Positions 28,261 through 38,058 are shown, counted from the first letter of the stretch. The stretch is 64,000 nucleotides of DNA from Bacillota bacterium (GCA_023435985.1 JAEZKY010000381.1:1-64000), one strand, 5' to 3'. Notes: generated by a model from the sequence alone, not told the origin. Program-made: numbers and translations.

Positions 28261-30801
28261 TTACTTTGTGAAGCTTTTAAATATGTTAGTAAATTCAAAG
28301 TCTGATTTGTTTACTCCGCTGAAATTGTAATTTCCAGTACCATTAACATAATCTCTTGTATCAGCCCACATAGACAAAAATGCTGTGTAATCTGAAGTAT
28401 TAGCCCAGTTTAATAGAGTTTGGGCATCTGATTGATAAAATATTTCAGAAGAAGTATCGTTTTGTCCAATCATAGGTGTTACGCCAATCTTGGTTTGAAT
28501 TCCTAAACTTACACATTGATTATGAGTACTTTGAACCGATTGTATAGCATAAGTACCCATTTTACCATTTGGACTAGGAGCAACACCATCGCCATAATCC
28601 ATCGCCATAACATTAACTAAATCTATTCTAACTTTATTTGCTGAAGCATTTGAAAGAACGTATTCTCCATCACTTGTGAGACCAGATGGTAATACTGGTA
28701 AAGTATATGATACAGTAAGTTTAGGATTTGAGGCTTCAAGAGCAGCTATTGCTTTATTTCTAGTATCGATAGTAGTTTTATTTGTAATAGCTGAACCTTC
28801 AATATCAAAATCTATTCTTGTTAATTTGTATTTATCAATAACTTTTTGATATTTTGCTTGTAATGTTTTATAATCAGAATTTCCACTAGCAGAAGCTAGT
28901 TCAGTTCCATTTGCACCACCAAAGGAAACAATGACATCTCCACCTTTACTTCTTAATGAATTAATATCATCAATATAAGTATTTGAATCCATTCCTAAGG
29001 AAGAGTAACCACCCCAGGCAGGATTTCCATTTGCATCACTTGTTATGAATGCAAGAGTAAAATATTTTTGACCAGTTTTATTATAACAATCAGTTAAACT
29101 AAACGTTGGCCAAGCAGTAGCATCTACATAAGGCGCAAAGAACTTGCCAGGAAAATTAGATTGTGATGGTGATGCAGGAACACCAGTACTACCTCCACCG
29201 TTAGAAGGATCAGTACCACCACTGCCATTACCAGGAGCAGTAGTTGTATCAGCACTCCAAAGTGCAGGAGTATTAGGCGGCTCCCATCCAACTAATGAAG
29301 TATGAGCCTGTAGACATTTATAAACTACATTATTATAAGATACTAAATCTCCGATTTTATATGCTGTATTAGGTTCCCACAAAAGAACATCTACTGCAGA
29401 GTAAGCATTTTCACTCTTAAATTTGAAGGACATATTAGCATTGTTGTTAGCAGAAAGTGAAGCCACATCTAAATCTGTATCAACACTCCAAAGTGCAGGA
29501 GTATTAGCTGGTTCCCATCCAACCAATGAAGTGTGAGCTTGTAAGCATTTATAAATAACGTTGCTATAAGATACTAAATCGTTAACTTTATATGATGTGT
29601 TAGCTGCCCATGGAAGAATACCAGATGTAGGATTCCCATTTCCACTGCCAGGGTCAGTTGGATTGCTTGTACCACCGCCGTTACCATTAGAAGGATCAGT
29701 TGGATCAGGATTGCTTGGTGTTGTAGAAAGATTATTAAAATAATTACGATATGCTTTAGAAAATTCATAATTATTATTTATATCCCAATTTATTGACCAA
29801 GACATTAATCCTCTAAAGTTAGAATAACCATTTGTATTTGCAAGTTTATAAGATCCTCCAAAGGAAGTACCATTTATTAAATAATTTAATGCCTTTTCCA
29901 TATCTGTTGGTTTTATATATCCTCCACTATGTGCAGCGGCAGGACAGGCTGGCAAACCAATCATAACTTGATCTTGTCTTAGAGCTGAGAATACGTTATT
30001 TGGATTTCCTGCAATAGGAAAACCATGTAAAAGCATTTCAGCCATGGCAACTTCATAATCTGGTGTACCTTGATTATAAGTTTTTCCATCAAGAGCAGTG
30101 CTTCCACCAGCGTTATAATGTTGAACATGTATATAAGTAAGATTATCTTTTAATCCGTAAATAACTGGTAAATATGCACCCCATATATTTGCATATGCAG
30201 TATAACCACCTTGAACATAAGCAGTTTCAGGTGCCATACTTAAAATAAAATTAGAACCATAGTGATTACATATAGTTTTAAGAGCTGAAATTAAGTTAAC
30301 TATTTGTGGTGTAGTAGGATTCTTAAAATCTGTATCACCACTATTTAGTGACATACCACTTTCTAAATCGATATCGATTCCATTAAAGCCGTATTTATCT
30401 ATTAGTGAAATAGCTGAATTTATAAAATTTTGCTTTGAGGTTTGGTCAGGTAGAAGCAAAACTCCATTTTGTCCACCTATTGATAATACAACTTTTTTAC
30501 CTTTACTGTTTAGTGCTTTAATGTCAGATTTGAAATCATCGTCTGATCCAGTGACTGGAGAAAACTGCAATGTAGATCTATCACCTGAAGTTTCAGCAAA
30601 TGCTACATTTATAACATCCCAATCGCTTGATACATTGCTTAGTTTGACAACTCCTGTACCATTATCGAAGTTATGCCAATACCCAACCAATAACTTACTT
30701 GGAAGATCAGAAGAAGCAAAAACGTTAGTTAGCGGAAGGTTAAAGGTTATCATCGTTAATGTAAACATAATTGATAAAAATTTTCTTAGAACTTTTCGCA
30801 T
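28261..30801 (-). CDS. Secreted chitinase with two GH18 domains and two chitin-binding modules
   Basis: An 846-residue secreted enzyme that would hydrolyse chitin. A signal peptide ends near VFASS (about 30). The first GH18 domain (about 33-350) has GFNGIDIDLESG, with catalytic Glu near 147. A Pro/Gly/Ser/Thr linker follows, then two carbohydrate-binding modules of family 5/12 type (AWxxNTxYxxxDLVSY..YKCLQAHTSLVGWEP) and a second linker. The second GH18-like domain (about 550-846) has RIDFDIEG. Two modules with active-site motifs in one chain is unusual. The two binding modules are also near-identical in DNA (about 29240-29330 and 29490-29580). GGGAGGGG precedes the start. Confidence 0.92.
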   Translation of the reverse strand: MRKVLRKFLSIMFTLTMITFNLPLTNVFASSDLPSKLLVGYWHNFDNGTGVVKLSNVSSDWDVINVAFAETSGDRSTLQFSPVTGSDDDFKSDIKALNSKGKKVVLSIGGQNGVLLLPDQTSKQNFINSAISLIDKYGFNGIDIDLESGMSLNSGDTDFKNPTTPQIVNLISALKTICNHYGSNFILSMAPETAYVQGGYTAYANIWGAYLPVIYGLKDNLTYIHVQHYNAGGSTALDGKTYNQGTPDYEVAMAEMLLHGFPIAGNPNNVFSALRQDQVMIGLPACPAAAHSGGYIKPTDMEKALNYLINGTSFGGSYKLANTNGYSNFRGLMSWSINWDINNNYEFSKAYRNYFNNLSTTPSNPDPTDPSNGNGGGTSNPTDPGSGNGNPTSGILPWAANTSYKVNDLVSYSNVIYKCLQAHTSLVGWEPANTPALWSVDTDLDVASLSANNNANMSFKFKSENAYSAVDVLLWEPNTAYKIGDLVSYNNVVYKCLQAHTSLVGWEPPNTPALWSADTTTAPGNGSGGTDPSNGGGSTGVPASPSQSNFPGKFFAPYVDATAWPTFSLTDCYNKTGQKYFTLAFITSDANGNPAWGGYSSLGMDSNTYIDDINSLRSKGGDVIVSFGGANGTELASASGNSDYKTLQAKYQKVIDKYKLTRIDFDIEGSAITNKTTIDTRNKAIAALEASNPKLTVSYTLPVLPSGLTSDGEYVLSNASANKVRIDLVNVMAMDYGDGVAPSPNGKMGTYAIQSVQSTHNQCVSLGIQTKIGVTPMIGQNDTSSEIFYQSDAQTLLNWANTSDYTAFLSMWADTRDYVNGTGNYNFSGVNKSDFEFTNIFKSFTK

Positions 30802-31216
30802 AAAAATCCCCTCCCATTTTAAAATTAGATTTATAAAATATACCTTATTAAAAGTAATTTCTTTATAAAGTATATTTCTATTTCTATATTCACATAATGT
30901 ACGAATTAAATAAATATATTTATCTCATAAATTACAAAATTAATCATAAAACGAAACTATTAAATAAGAAAGATTATATTTTCCAATAAAAGCATCTTTT
31001 ATAATATTAATATTGACTTTTTTACAAATTAAAATTTCATATTTATAAGAAACAGAATTAGTAAATTGTAATTATAAAGAAAGATATCACTAACAGAATT
31101 TAATTTGATAACGATATCCCTTTTATTGCTTCCCCTTTGATATATGGCAGCACTTATTATGCTGCTATATTTTAAAAACTTATTATAATTTTTCATAAAA
31201 ATTATAATCGATGAAA
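30802..31216. other. Intergenic region upstream of the chitinase
   Basis: About 415 bases of A+T-rich DNA that must carry the chitinase promoter. A 77-codon minus-strand frame at 31029-31262 lacks a ribosome binding site and overlaps the terminator of the AraC gene, so I do not call it. Confidence 0.5.
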
Positions 31217-31253
31217 ATAGCCTTAGGCAATTTATATAAATGCCTGAGGCTAT
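31217..31253 (-). terminator. Terminator after the AraC-type regulator gene
   Basis: A 13-base-pair stem (ATAGCCTCAGGCA with TGCCTAAGGCTAT on the minus strand, one G-U pair) with an 11-base loop, then ATTTTC. It lies about 55 bases after the stop. Confidence 0.7.
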
Positions 31254-31308
31254 AAATATCATTTATTTATGATACGATTCACAGTATCAGTATCATTTTA
31301 TCTAATCA

Positions 31309-32202
31309 TTATGACACTCTCTTTACAGGAATCCACAATTCACAAAACAAACCATGCTCCCCTTTATCAGGATAAACTTCATAGTCAGTATCTTCTGTTT
31401 GTTCATATTCAGATTGTGGTAAAAATTCTTTAAAAAATCTGCTCCACATTTCACTGATACAATAACTATTATTGCCGTAACATTTAAAAACTACATATGT
31501 CCCCGAATCAATTTCCCATATACGGTAACCTTTTTGTAACATCACTTCTACATTATCTATGTCAGTATCTTCATCAATAATTACTCCAATTCCATAATCA
31601 AAAGTTCTCTCATTTTCTTTAGTAGGGCTGCATAAACCATATAAATCTTTTTTACCAGCCTTTCTCAAATTCGTGATTTCATCTATCAATTTTTTTTCAT
31701 GACATTCTCCCCAAAAATCAGGAATATCATGGTTGCCAGCGTCATTGATGATTTCATTATTAAACGCGCGTACCTTTGCAATAAATCTCTGTTTGCCAAT
31801 TTCTTCAATCCTATAATTCATAGTGCTTCCACCCTCCAATATAATTTTAATGACTAAAGGGTTAAACAGACATAGCTGAGTTCCTTTTTTTCTAGCTAGT
31901 TTTGGTGATACACCGTGAAATCGCGAAAAAGCCTTTGTAAAACTTTCAGGAGTTTCATAACCGTACTTAAATGCAATATCTATTATCTTACTTTCACTTA
32001 GCTGTAATTCCTGTCCTGCTAGTGACAACCTTCTGTTACGTATATATTCATTAGCTGTCATTCCAGCCATTAAGCTAAATACTCTATGAAAGTTATAACA
32101 CGACATATGCACCTCTTTTGCTACATTTTCGTAATTTATTTCTTCAAGGAGATTGCTCTCCATATAATCAATTGCCTTTTGTAAAAATTTCGCTAAGCTC
32201 AT
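31309..32202 (-). CDS. AraC-family regulator with GyrI-like effector domain
   Basis: A 297-residue transcription factor. Two helix-turn-helix motifs occupy residues about 8-105 (ENVAKEVHMSCYNFHRVFSLMAG and KIIDIAFKYGYETPESFTKAFSRFHGVSP). A C-terminal effector-binding domain (about 125-297) of the GyrI/Rob type starts at MNYRIEEIGKQRFIAKV. This arrangement resembles Rob/SoxS-like multidrug or stress regulators that bind small hydrophobic ligands. It is a single gene; its targets and ligand are unknown. Confidence 0.88.
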   Translation of the reverse strand: MSLAKFLQKAIDYMESNLLEEINYENVAKEVHMSCYNFHRVFSLMAGMTANEYIRNRRLSLAGQELQLSESKIIDIAFKYGYETPESFTKAFSRFHGVSPKLARKKGTQLCLFNPLVIKIILEGGSTMNYRIEEIGKQRFIAKVRAFNNEIINDAGNHDIPDFWGECHEKKLIDEITNLRKAGKKDLYGLCSPTKENERTFDYGIGVIIDEDTDIDNVEVMLQKGYRIWEIDSGTYVVFKCYGNNSYCISEMWSRFFKEFLPQSEYEQTEDTDYEVYPDKGEHGLFCELWIPVKRVS

Positions 32203-32369
32203 CTATTCTCTCCCCTTTCACTATGTATTATAAAGGCTCGCAAAAATATCTTCTGGTCCTAGTTTGCTAAATTTTGTCCTGTACGCTTTTTTATATATGG
32301 TATTTTTAATTATTATATAGCCCTCACTATAAATTACTATTTATAACCCAATCCTAAATTGGAGTTTAT

Positions 32370-32954
32370 TTATACATTCTTTCTTATAACTCTGCATGGA
32401 TTTCCGTAAGCAATTGTATCTGCTTGAATATCCTTTGTCACAATACTTCCTGCTCCAATTACAACATTATCTCCAATTGTAACACCAGGTAGAATAACAA
32501 CCCCTCCTCCAATCCAGACATTATTGCCTACTTTCACTGGCGCAGTTTGTGTTTTACAAAATTCAAAGGAACCATCATCTTTACTCTCTCCAAAACGTTC
32601 TTTTGCATTTGTTGGATGAAAAGCTGTATATATCTGCACATTAGGCGCAATAAGAGCATTATTACCTATTTCAATTCTGTTGTCATCTAAAAATGTGCAA
32701 TTCATGTTTACTTCACAATTGTTTCCAAAATAAATATTATTACCGTAATCAACATAAAACGGCGCAGTAATCCATAAATTATCTCCACATCCTCCAAGAA
32801 GTTGTTCTAATATATTATGCTTCTTTTGCCTATCTTCTGAATTAACTAGATTGTAATCACGTATCAAATTTTTCGCCTTATGCCACTATTCTAATAATTC
32901 TTTATCACCACAATCATAAAGTAGACCTGCTAACATTTTTTCTCTTTCTGTCAT
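32370..32954 (-). pseudogene. Maltose/galactoside O-acetyltransferase, split by an in-frame TAG
   Basis: From the ATG at 32954 (GAGGTGG upstream) the frame reads MTEREKMLAGLLYDCG.., the family N-terminus, then meets TAG at 32888-32886, then continues in the same frame as WHKAKNLIRDYN and a full left-handed beta-helix acetyltransferase (GNNVWIGGGVVILPGV..GSIVTKDI) to 32370. Without the stop it would be about 194 residues, as expected. The catalytic His region AFHPTN is intact. Only a weak TTG restart at 32867 could give the truncated product. Most simply a single point nonsense mutation. Confidence 0.88.
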
Positions 32955-33323
32955 CTAGACCACCTCAATAAATTATAATTTATCTTTCAGTTAATTATAA
33001 CATGTTTTGGAAATAACATACTTCTCAATTATTTTATCTATTACTATAATGGTGATAACTTTGTTATACTTAAATCTATTAAATTACTACCACATAGCAT
33101 AAAATATACTTTAGCTTTTTTAAAGCCATATTATAAAATCGTAACAATTGGCAATGCTGATGTATACATTTCATGAATAAAATTAAAGAGCAGCAAACAA
33201 GATTTCTCCTATTTACTACCCTTTAAAAATCATTATTAAACTTGCAAAAATTCCTCATAAGTTTCTATTTCATCCTCTCTCTTAAATATTCCTAGGTGGC
33301 TTTTATATTTGAAAACAATTAAC
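32955..33323. other. Intergenic region
   Basis: This 369-base A+T-rich stretch contains the promoter of the broken acetyltransferase. A short minus-strand frame around 33243-33330 encodes a protein-like tail, but it has no start site I trust. Confidence 0.4.
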
Positions 33324-33575
33324 CTATGAAATATCCTCAATTGCTAGTAACCTAGGATTATTTCCTTCTTGAATTTTAATGCACACTTTTGCCACTTTCA
33401 TTTCTAAATTTTTTATTACTGTTTTTACTTTACATATAAAATAATAATCTTCCACATTATTAGTAACTACTGCTATAGGATTGAAGTTCCATCCATTTAT
33501 TCCATCCACTGCTTCCCATAGCATTTGCTTTTCCTCTATTGTAATAATATTTCTAATTTCTAATTCTTTAACCAT
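33324..33575 (-). CDS. Small hypothetical protein (83 aa)
   Basis: I do not recognise this 83-residue protein. It has a strong ribosome binding site (GGGAGGAG, 7 bases before the ATG), which supports expression. It looks soluble, with alternating hydrophobic strands (AVVTNNVEDYYFICKVKTVI, MKVAKVCIKIQ), suggesting a small beta-rich fold. No signal peptide or metal motif. It stands alone, 310 bases from its nearest upstream neighbour. Confidence 0.6.
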   Translation of the reverse strand: MVKELEIRNIITIEEKQMLWEAVDGINGWNFNPIAVVTNNVEDYYFICKVKTVIKNLEMKVAKVCIKIQEGNNPRLLAIEDIS

Positions 33576-33885
33576 AATATCTCCTCCCTTTTCCTGTAAT
33601 TAATATTATCATTACTTCTTTACAGTTATTTTATAAACATTATAACTTTTTGTTAAAATATTATTACAAAAAAATGAGGACAAACTAAGTATTTCTATAA
33701 CTCTACCTTTATCTGTTGCTTTCTTTAAAATAGTTATTTATAATAACCACACCTTTCTCCATTTCATTTTTAGTAATAATCCTGCTTTAAATTTAATTCG
33801 TTTAAAATTACATTCGAAAAGCTTTTGTAAATCAACCTACCTAATCCCACGTGGCAATTATACTATAAACCTATTTTCAATTTCT
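33576..33885. other. Intergenic region
   Basis: This 310-base A+T-rich stretch separates two small minus-strand genes. I see no further gene or repeat in it. Confidence 0.4.
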
Positions 33886-34065
33886 CTACTCATTTTTTAT
33901 TTTTTCTAATTCTTCTAAAATTGTATCTAACTTTTCATCCATTTGTTTAGTCCTGTTTATAAGACTTTTAAATCCCCTTATTCCTTTATATATTCCTATT
34001 ATTATTAAAATTATTATTCCAAAATTAATCCAATTAATAAGTAAAGTCATATAATTAATTTGCAT
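33886..34065 (-). CDS. Small membrane protein with a C-terminal coiled coil (59 aa)
   Basis: A 59-residue frame with AGGAG 8 bases before its ATG. Residues about 6-28 are a membrane segment (LLINWINFGIIILIIIGIY), followed by a basic patch and a charged helical tail (MDEKLDTILEELEKI) with heptad-like spacing. The layout suggests a membrane-anchored protein with a cytoplasmic coiled coil. I do not recognise a family. It lies 55 bases downstream of the isochorismatase-like gene on the same strand and could be co-transcribed with it. Confidence 0.65.
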   Translation of the reverse strand: MQINYMTLLINWINFGIIILIIIGIYKGIRGFKSLINRTKQMDEKLDTILEELEKIKNE

Positions 34066-34120
34066 AAGCTGTCTCCTAACTTTATAAATTATATGTTAAT
34101 TATATCACATTTTACCATTT

Positions 34121-34657
34121 CTATTTATCTAACAGAATTTTTATTACCTCATCCATTGAAAGAACATCTGCAAAACGCTTATCCCAAATCTTATAATTAT
34201 AAAATTTATAAAGTTTCTCACCAGATAAATACTCGTTATCGAAAGTTGAATTTGTTTCTTCTGGAATAATTATTTTATATTCATAATCAAAGGCACTTTT
34301 TAAAGTAGCATCCATACAATATTCTGTTTGAAGTCCTACAAGTATAATAGTATCTATCTTTTTATTTTCTAAATACTCTCTTAATTCAGTATTATGAAAA
34401 GCGCTGTTATACTTCTTTTCAACGATATATTCGCCATGCTTAGGTGCTACCTCATTATATATCTGCCAGCCATCTGTGCCTTTTTCAAATTCTGTGCCCT
34501 CTCCATCATCATGACGTACATATATAACTTCCTTATTATTGCTCCTTGCAACTGAAGTAAGTTTCTTAATATTTTCAATAACTTTCTGTTCATTATAAGG
34601 ATGATCCTTAATAAGTGCATTTTGCACATCTACAACCAATAAAACTATATTACTCAT
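34121..34657 (-). CDS. Isochorismatase-family cysteine hydrolase
   Basis: A 178-residue hydrolase of the nicotinamidase/isochorismatase fold. The catalytic Asp is in LLVVDVQNAL (near residue 8), the Lys in EKKYNSAF (near 81), and the Cys in GLQTEYCMDAT (near 113). The cis-peptide motif precedes the Cys as usual. I use the ATG at 34657 because GAAGGGAAG is too close to the earlier ATG. It is divergent from a LysR regulator, which probably controls it. The substrate, whether nicotinamide or another amide, is unknown. Confidence 0.87.
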   Translation of the reverse strand: MSNIVLLVVDVQNALIKDHPYNEQKVIENIKKLTSVARSNNKEVIYVRHDDGEGTEFEKGTDGWQIYNEVAPKHGEYIVEKKYNSAFHNTELREYLENKKIDTIILVGLQTEYCMDATLKSAFDYEYKIIIPEETNSTFDNEYLSGEKLYKFYNYKIWDKRFADVLSMDEVIKILLDK

Positions 34658-34796
34658 ATACATTCTTCCCTTCGCTTATAAATTACTAAAATTACCCTGC
34701 TATTTTTATTATAAAAGAGGTTTTTCTATTTGTATAACGAATTTATTTAATTATATCTATCGAAAATATTAATTATAGAGAGGAATTATTTGAAGC

Positions 34797-35666
34797 ATGG
34801 ACTATGAACTTTTAAAAACATTTATTTGCTTAGCTAAGTTAAAAAATTTTACAAAAACTGCAGAGCAGCTCCACTTAGTTCAATCTACTATCACCAGTAG
34901 GATAAAACATCTAGAGCATAACATAGGCGAAACCTTATTTATCCGTACAAATAAAAATGTAGTACTAACAAATACTGGAGAAGTTTTTCTTCCTTATGCT
35001 AAACAATTATTAAGCATACATGAATCTGCAATTTCTAGGCTTAAAGCCTTAGAACTATTCAAAGATACACTTAACATAGGTGCTGTCCATTCTATTTACG
35101 ATTATCATGTTCAAAACATGGTTTTAAAATATATGCAGCAAAATAAAAGAATTGCAATAAAAGTTACTGTTGAACATAGTGAAGAACTTATACAAATGCT
35201 TCATGAGAATCAATTAGATATTGCATTTACATATTTGGATATCAAATCTCCCCAATTTATATGTGAACCCTTCTATAGGGACAAAATAATATTGGTTACT
35301 GGTGCACAAAATAGTTATGCTGCATGCGGCATCACAGATGACGAACTTAGAAAGCTGCCTTTGTTATCCTCTGCAATTCTTACTAAACCCTTTCAAGAAT
35401 GGTTCTACTCAGTTTTTCCGAAAAACTATGTATATCCACTAGATATCAATATTAGCAGCAACACCATAACATTTTTAAAAGAAGGTATTGGCTTTAGCTT
35501 CATGATGGAATCTGCTGCGAAAGAGTTTCTTAAAGAAGGTTCACTAGTAGAAGTAAAACTTCTAGAAAGCACACCGCCAAGTATGGAAAGCTACATATTA
35601 CTAAACAAGCAGCGAATTAATTCTGAAGCGGTAAGTTTATGGCTTAATGAATTTAAGCTTTGCTGA
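34797..35666 (+). CDS. LysR-family transcriptional regulator
   Basis: A 289-residue regulator. The winged helix-turn-helix is in residues 1-60 (MDYELLKTFICLAKLKNFTKTAEQLHLVQSTITSRIKHLE, read in parts), followed by the periplasmic-binding-like effector domain from about 88. It is divergent from the isochorismatase gene, 139 bases away, the usual LysR arrangement. Ribosome binding site GAGAGG is somewhat distant from the ATG. Its inducer is unknown. Confidence 0.9.
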   Translation: MDYELLKTFICLAKLKNFTKTAEQLHLVQSTITSRIKHLEHNIGETLFIRTNKNVVLTNTGEVFLPYAKQLLSIHESAISRLKALELFKDTLNIGAVHSIYDYHVQNMVLKYMQQNKRIAIKVTVEHSEELIQMLHENQLDIAFTYLDIKSPQFICEPFYRDKIILVTGAQNSYAACGITDDELRKLPLLSSAILTKPFQEWFYSVFPKNYVYPLDINISSNTITFLKEGIGFSFMMESAAKEFLKEGSLVEVKLLESTPPSMESYILLNKQRINSEAVSLWLNEFKLC

Positions 35667-35687
35667 TTATATTCTAATTGTAAACAA

Positions 35688-35729
35688 AAAAGAAGAAGGA
35701 CCTCTATCATCAGGGATTCTCCTTCTTTA
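35688..35729 (+). terminator. Terminator after the LysR gene
   Basis: An imperfect stem (AAGAAGGACC region with GATTCTCCTTCTT) followed by TATTTAGTC. It lies about 25 bases after the stop and may also serve the convergent gene. Confidence 0.65.
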
Positions 35730-35760
35730 TTTAGTCTTTTAGATTTGTATTTTTTTATAT

Positions 35761-36972
35761 TTATGGCAATGTATTAAAACTATTCTTACCATACTTATAA
35801 CTTGTATCTTTATTATAGCTTTCACTATAATTAGTATTTTGGCAAACATCCTGTAATTTATTATCACTATAATTAATTGATAACGTCATATCAGGAATGT
35901 TATTCCAACCTTTAGATGATATTTCCTTAACCATACTTGCAAAATTTTCTTCACATACCCCTGTATATTGTTTAGGCACATAGGGCTTTCCGCTTTTAGC
36001 CATCTCTTCAAGTTTAGAATTAAAAATGTCAGTAATGTTTTGTCCATCATCAGTATAATAACTTTCATCTTTTTCTGTTAAACTTCTAATATCAATTCCA
36101 GTTACATCTAAGGCTTCATGATACAAATCATATTTTCCAAGTCCATCCAGGGTAAATTGGGTACTCTTTGCAATCCCATATCGTGATGATGAAAGAATAT
36201 GATTGTACAAGTCATTTGAATTATCTCCTGAATTAAGAAGCTCTTCTATTTTTTCTTTCAATCCTTTATCTTCAGTACCATTAACAGTCAAATTATAACT
36301 ATATGGGTCTATAGAAAAAGATAATTCAGTACCTTCTGGAACTTCAATTCCATTTTCTTTAAACAAATTGTCCATCTCTGAATTAACCACTTGCCTGTTA
36401 AATGTTTTCTGATCTTCGTCTTCCTCATTTGCATTAGGAAAAGTTATTCCCCTAAACAATGAATCTTTCATATTACAGCCATTTATCTTCCCATACTTTA
36501 ACATATTTATTTCATTATCATATGCAGCTTCTCGTTCTTCATCTGTTAAATCAGATGCGTAATATGGTGAATTTTCATTGCAATACTTATCCTGAATATA
36601 AGCCTCAGGATTTGAATGAGACTTTGCTACTTCAAGAAGTTTGCTATATTTATCATGTAACGCCTCATAACATACATCAGTCTCACTTACATAAGAATTT
36701 CTCGATGTTATTTTATCTCCAGCACTTTTAATAGTTTCTGCATTTTTTTCTTTTGCTTTATTAATATAACTTTGGAGGTCAATTGACTCATCTATTCTCC
36801 TATTTGATGATGGCCCATTATTTTTACTAACTTGAGACATTTTCTTAGCTGCACCGCTTATGGTAATAGTATCTGATGACTTGTAAGCTGCTGATCTTTT
36901 TACTTTCTGAGCATTTGAAATTCTAAGCATCTCCATATATAATCTTGCTTGCATACCTGCTGTAATTCTCAT
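35761..36972 (-). CDS. Uncharacterised protein, possibly DUF4885-like (403 aa)
   Basis: A hydrophilic 403-residue protein with no signal peptide or membrane segment. Its N-terminus (MRITAGMQARLYMEMLRISNAQK) and a following SSDTITISGAAKKMSQVS stretch resemble flagellar-type or secreted structural proteins of Firmicutes. The middle has TDEEREAAYDNEINMLKYG and later YDLYHEALDVTGIDIRSL, which recall DUF4885 proteins; that match is from memory and not certain. I use the ATG at 36972 after AGGAGGGAG. It lies 42 bases after the gene for a secreted protein and is probably co-expressed with it. Function unknown. Confidence 0.55.
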   Translation of the reverse strand: MRITAGMQARLYMEMLRISNAQKVKRSAAYKSSDTITISGAAKKMSQVSKNNGPSSNRRIDESIDLQSYINKAKEKNAETIKSAGDKITSRNSYVSETDVCYEALHDKYSKLLEVAKSHSNPEAYIQDKYCNENSPYYASDLTDEEREAAYDNEINMLKYGKINGCNMKDSLFRGITFPNANEEDEDQKTFNRQVVNSEMDNLFKENGIEVPEGTELSFSIDPYSYNLTVNGTEDKGLKEKIEELLNSGDNSNDLYNHILSSSRYGIAKSTQFTLDGLGKYDLYHEALDVTGIDIRSLTEKDESYYTDDGQNITDIFNSKLEEMAKSGKPYVPKQYTGVCEENFASMVKEISSKGWNNIPDMTLSINYSDNKLQDVCQNTNYSESYNKDTSYKYGKNSFNTLP

Positions 36973-37014
36973 GAGCTCTCCCTCCTTTCGCACTGTAAAC
37001 CATGCTGCTATAAA

Positions 37015-37944
37015 TTATTTATAATTATTTTTTGATATGTCATACTGCCAATTAAAGTTTATTGCAACACTACTCATTGTTGAACTTCCTGTTGCTAATG
37101 CATTATATTCAAACTGCCAAACTTGACCAACTAAAATTCCATCTGTGATTGAAATATTATATGAACCACTTGTTGCACTACTTACTTTAGAAGTATACCA
37201 CTTTCCTGGTTGTGCTGGCATTATCATATGATGCACATTACCTTGACTTGGAGACTGCACACTCTTTGTTGTAACAGATGTCACAATTGCTCCGCTTGGA
37301 ATATTAGTATTACCAGTTAAATCTAACTTTAAAATTGTTGAATTTACACCACTTGATGATAAAGAAGTATTACCAGTATTTTTTGCAGTTCCACTAAAAT
37401 TAAATGTACCACTGCCAGTCTTTATACGATTATATAAGTTAAGCGTAAAATACATAGGTTGATTTTCATCATACTTGCTGCCACGAGCTACCTTAACGTA
37501 GAATGCTTGACTTGATCTTGTTCCATCGCAATTAACTGCTAAAAAAGGAATGGCTGAAGTTGGATTTTTTACATCACTAGGGCTAGTAGCTGAATAAACT
37601 TTTGTTCCCGTAGAATCATATAATTCCATGTACATGCCTTCATAATCGCTATCATATGAACAGCGGGTATAAATTTTATCACCTGAATTTACAGTAAATT
37701 TAAAATAAGCCACATCCACATTAGCTGGCAATATTACAGTAGAAGTGCTTTTCCCGTCAATATAGCTTCCCCAGTTATAGGCCGTGTCAATTGTAGTGTA
37801 GTTATCCGCAACCAAAGCTGCTGGCGGAGTAGTTGTAGCTATTTTTACTTCTGCATAAGCAGTTGTTGCCGGCTTAAATAATACAACCCCAGCTAATAGC
37901 ATTAAGCTAAATAGCATTACCCCAAAATACTTTTTTAATCTCAT
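37015..37944 (-). CDS. Secreted protein with a PPC-like N-terminal domain
   Basis: A 309-residue exported protein. A signal peptide (RLKKYFGVMLFSLMLLAGVV) ends near AYAEV (about 35). Residues about 45-160 resemble a bacterial pre-peptidase C-terminal domain: ADNYTTIDTAYNWGSYIDG, a DVAYFKFTV strand and YMELYDSTGTKVYS. The C-terminal half is Ser/Thr-rich beta sequence without a recognised enzyme motif. I use the ATG at 37944; an upstream TTG is possible. It is followed closely by the 403-residue gene, suggesting a two-gene unit acting at the cell surface. Confidence 0.6.
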   Translation of the reverse strand: MRLKKYFGVMLFSLMLLAGVVLFKPATTAYAEVKIATTTPPAALVADNYTTIDTAYNWGSYIDGKSTSTVILPANVDVAYFKFTVNSGDKIYTRCSYDSDYEGMYMELYDSTGTKVYSATSPSDVKNPTSAIPFLAVNCDGTRSSQAFYVKVARGSKYDENQPMYFTLNLYNRIKTGSGTFNFSGTAKNTGNTSLSSSGVNSTILKLDLTGNTNIPSGAIVTSVTTKSVQSPSQGNVHHMIMPAQPGKWYTSKVSSATSGSYNISITDGILVGQVWQFEYNALATGSSTMSSVAINFNWQYDISKNNYK

Positions 37945-38058
37945 AGCTCTCAATTCCTTTCATTGTATATATCTTTTATATATGGATTAATATCCATATT
38001 ATTACTATCGTCATCAGTTTCAATATCTTTACTTTTTTATATAAATTATCAAAATAAC

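Noticed and set aside
28261..30801. Direct repeats in the chitinase as a mobile or CRISPR-like element
   Set aside because: They encode the two chitin-binding modules and are in frame within one gene.
31029..31262. 77-codon minus-strand frame
   Set aside because: No ribosome binding site, composition like noncoding DNA, and overlap with the AraC gene terminator.
33243..33330. Protein-like tail SHLGIFKREDEIETYEEF on minus
   Set aside because: No start codon with a binding site, and it is in a different frame from the 83-residue gene; it may be a remnant, but the evidence is too thin.
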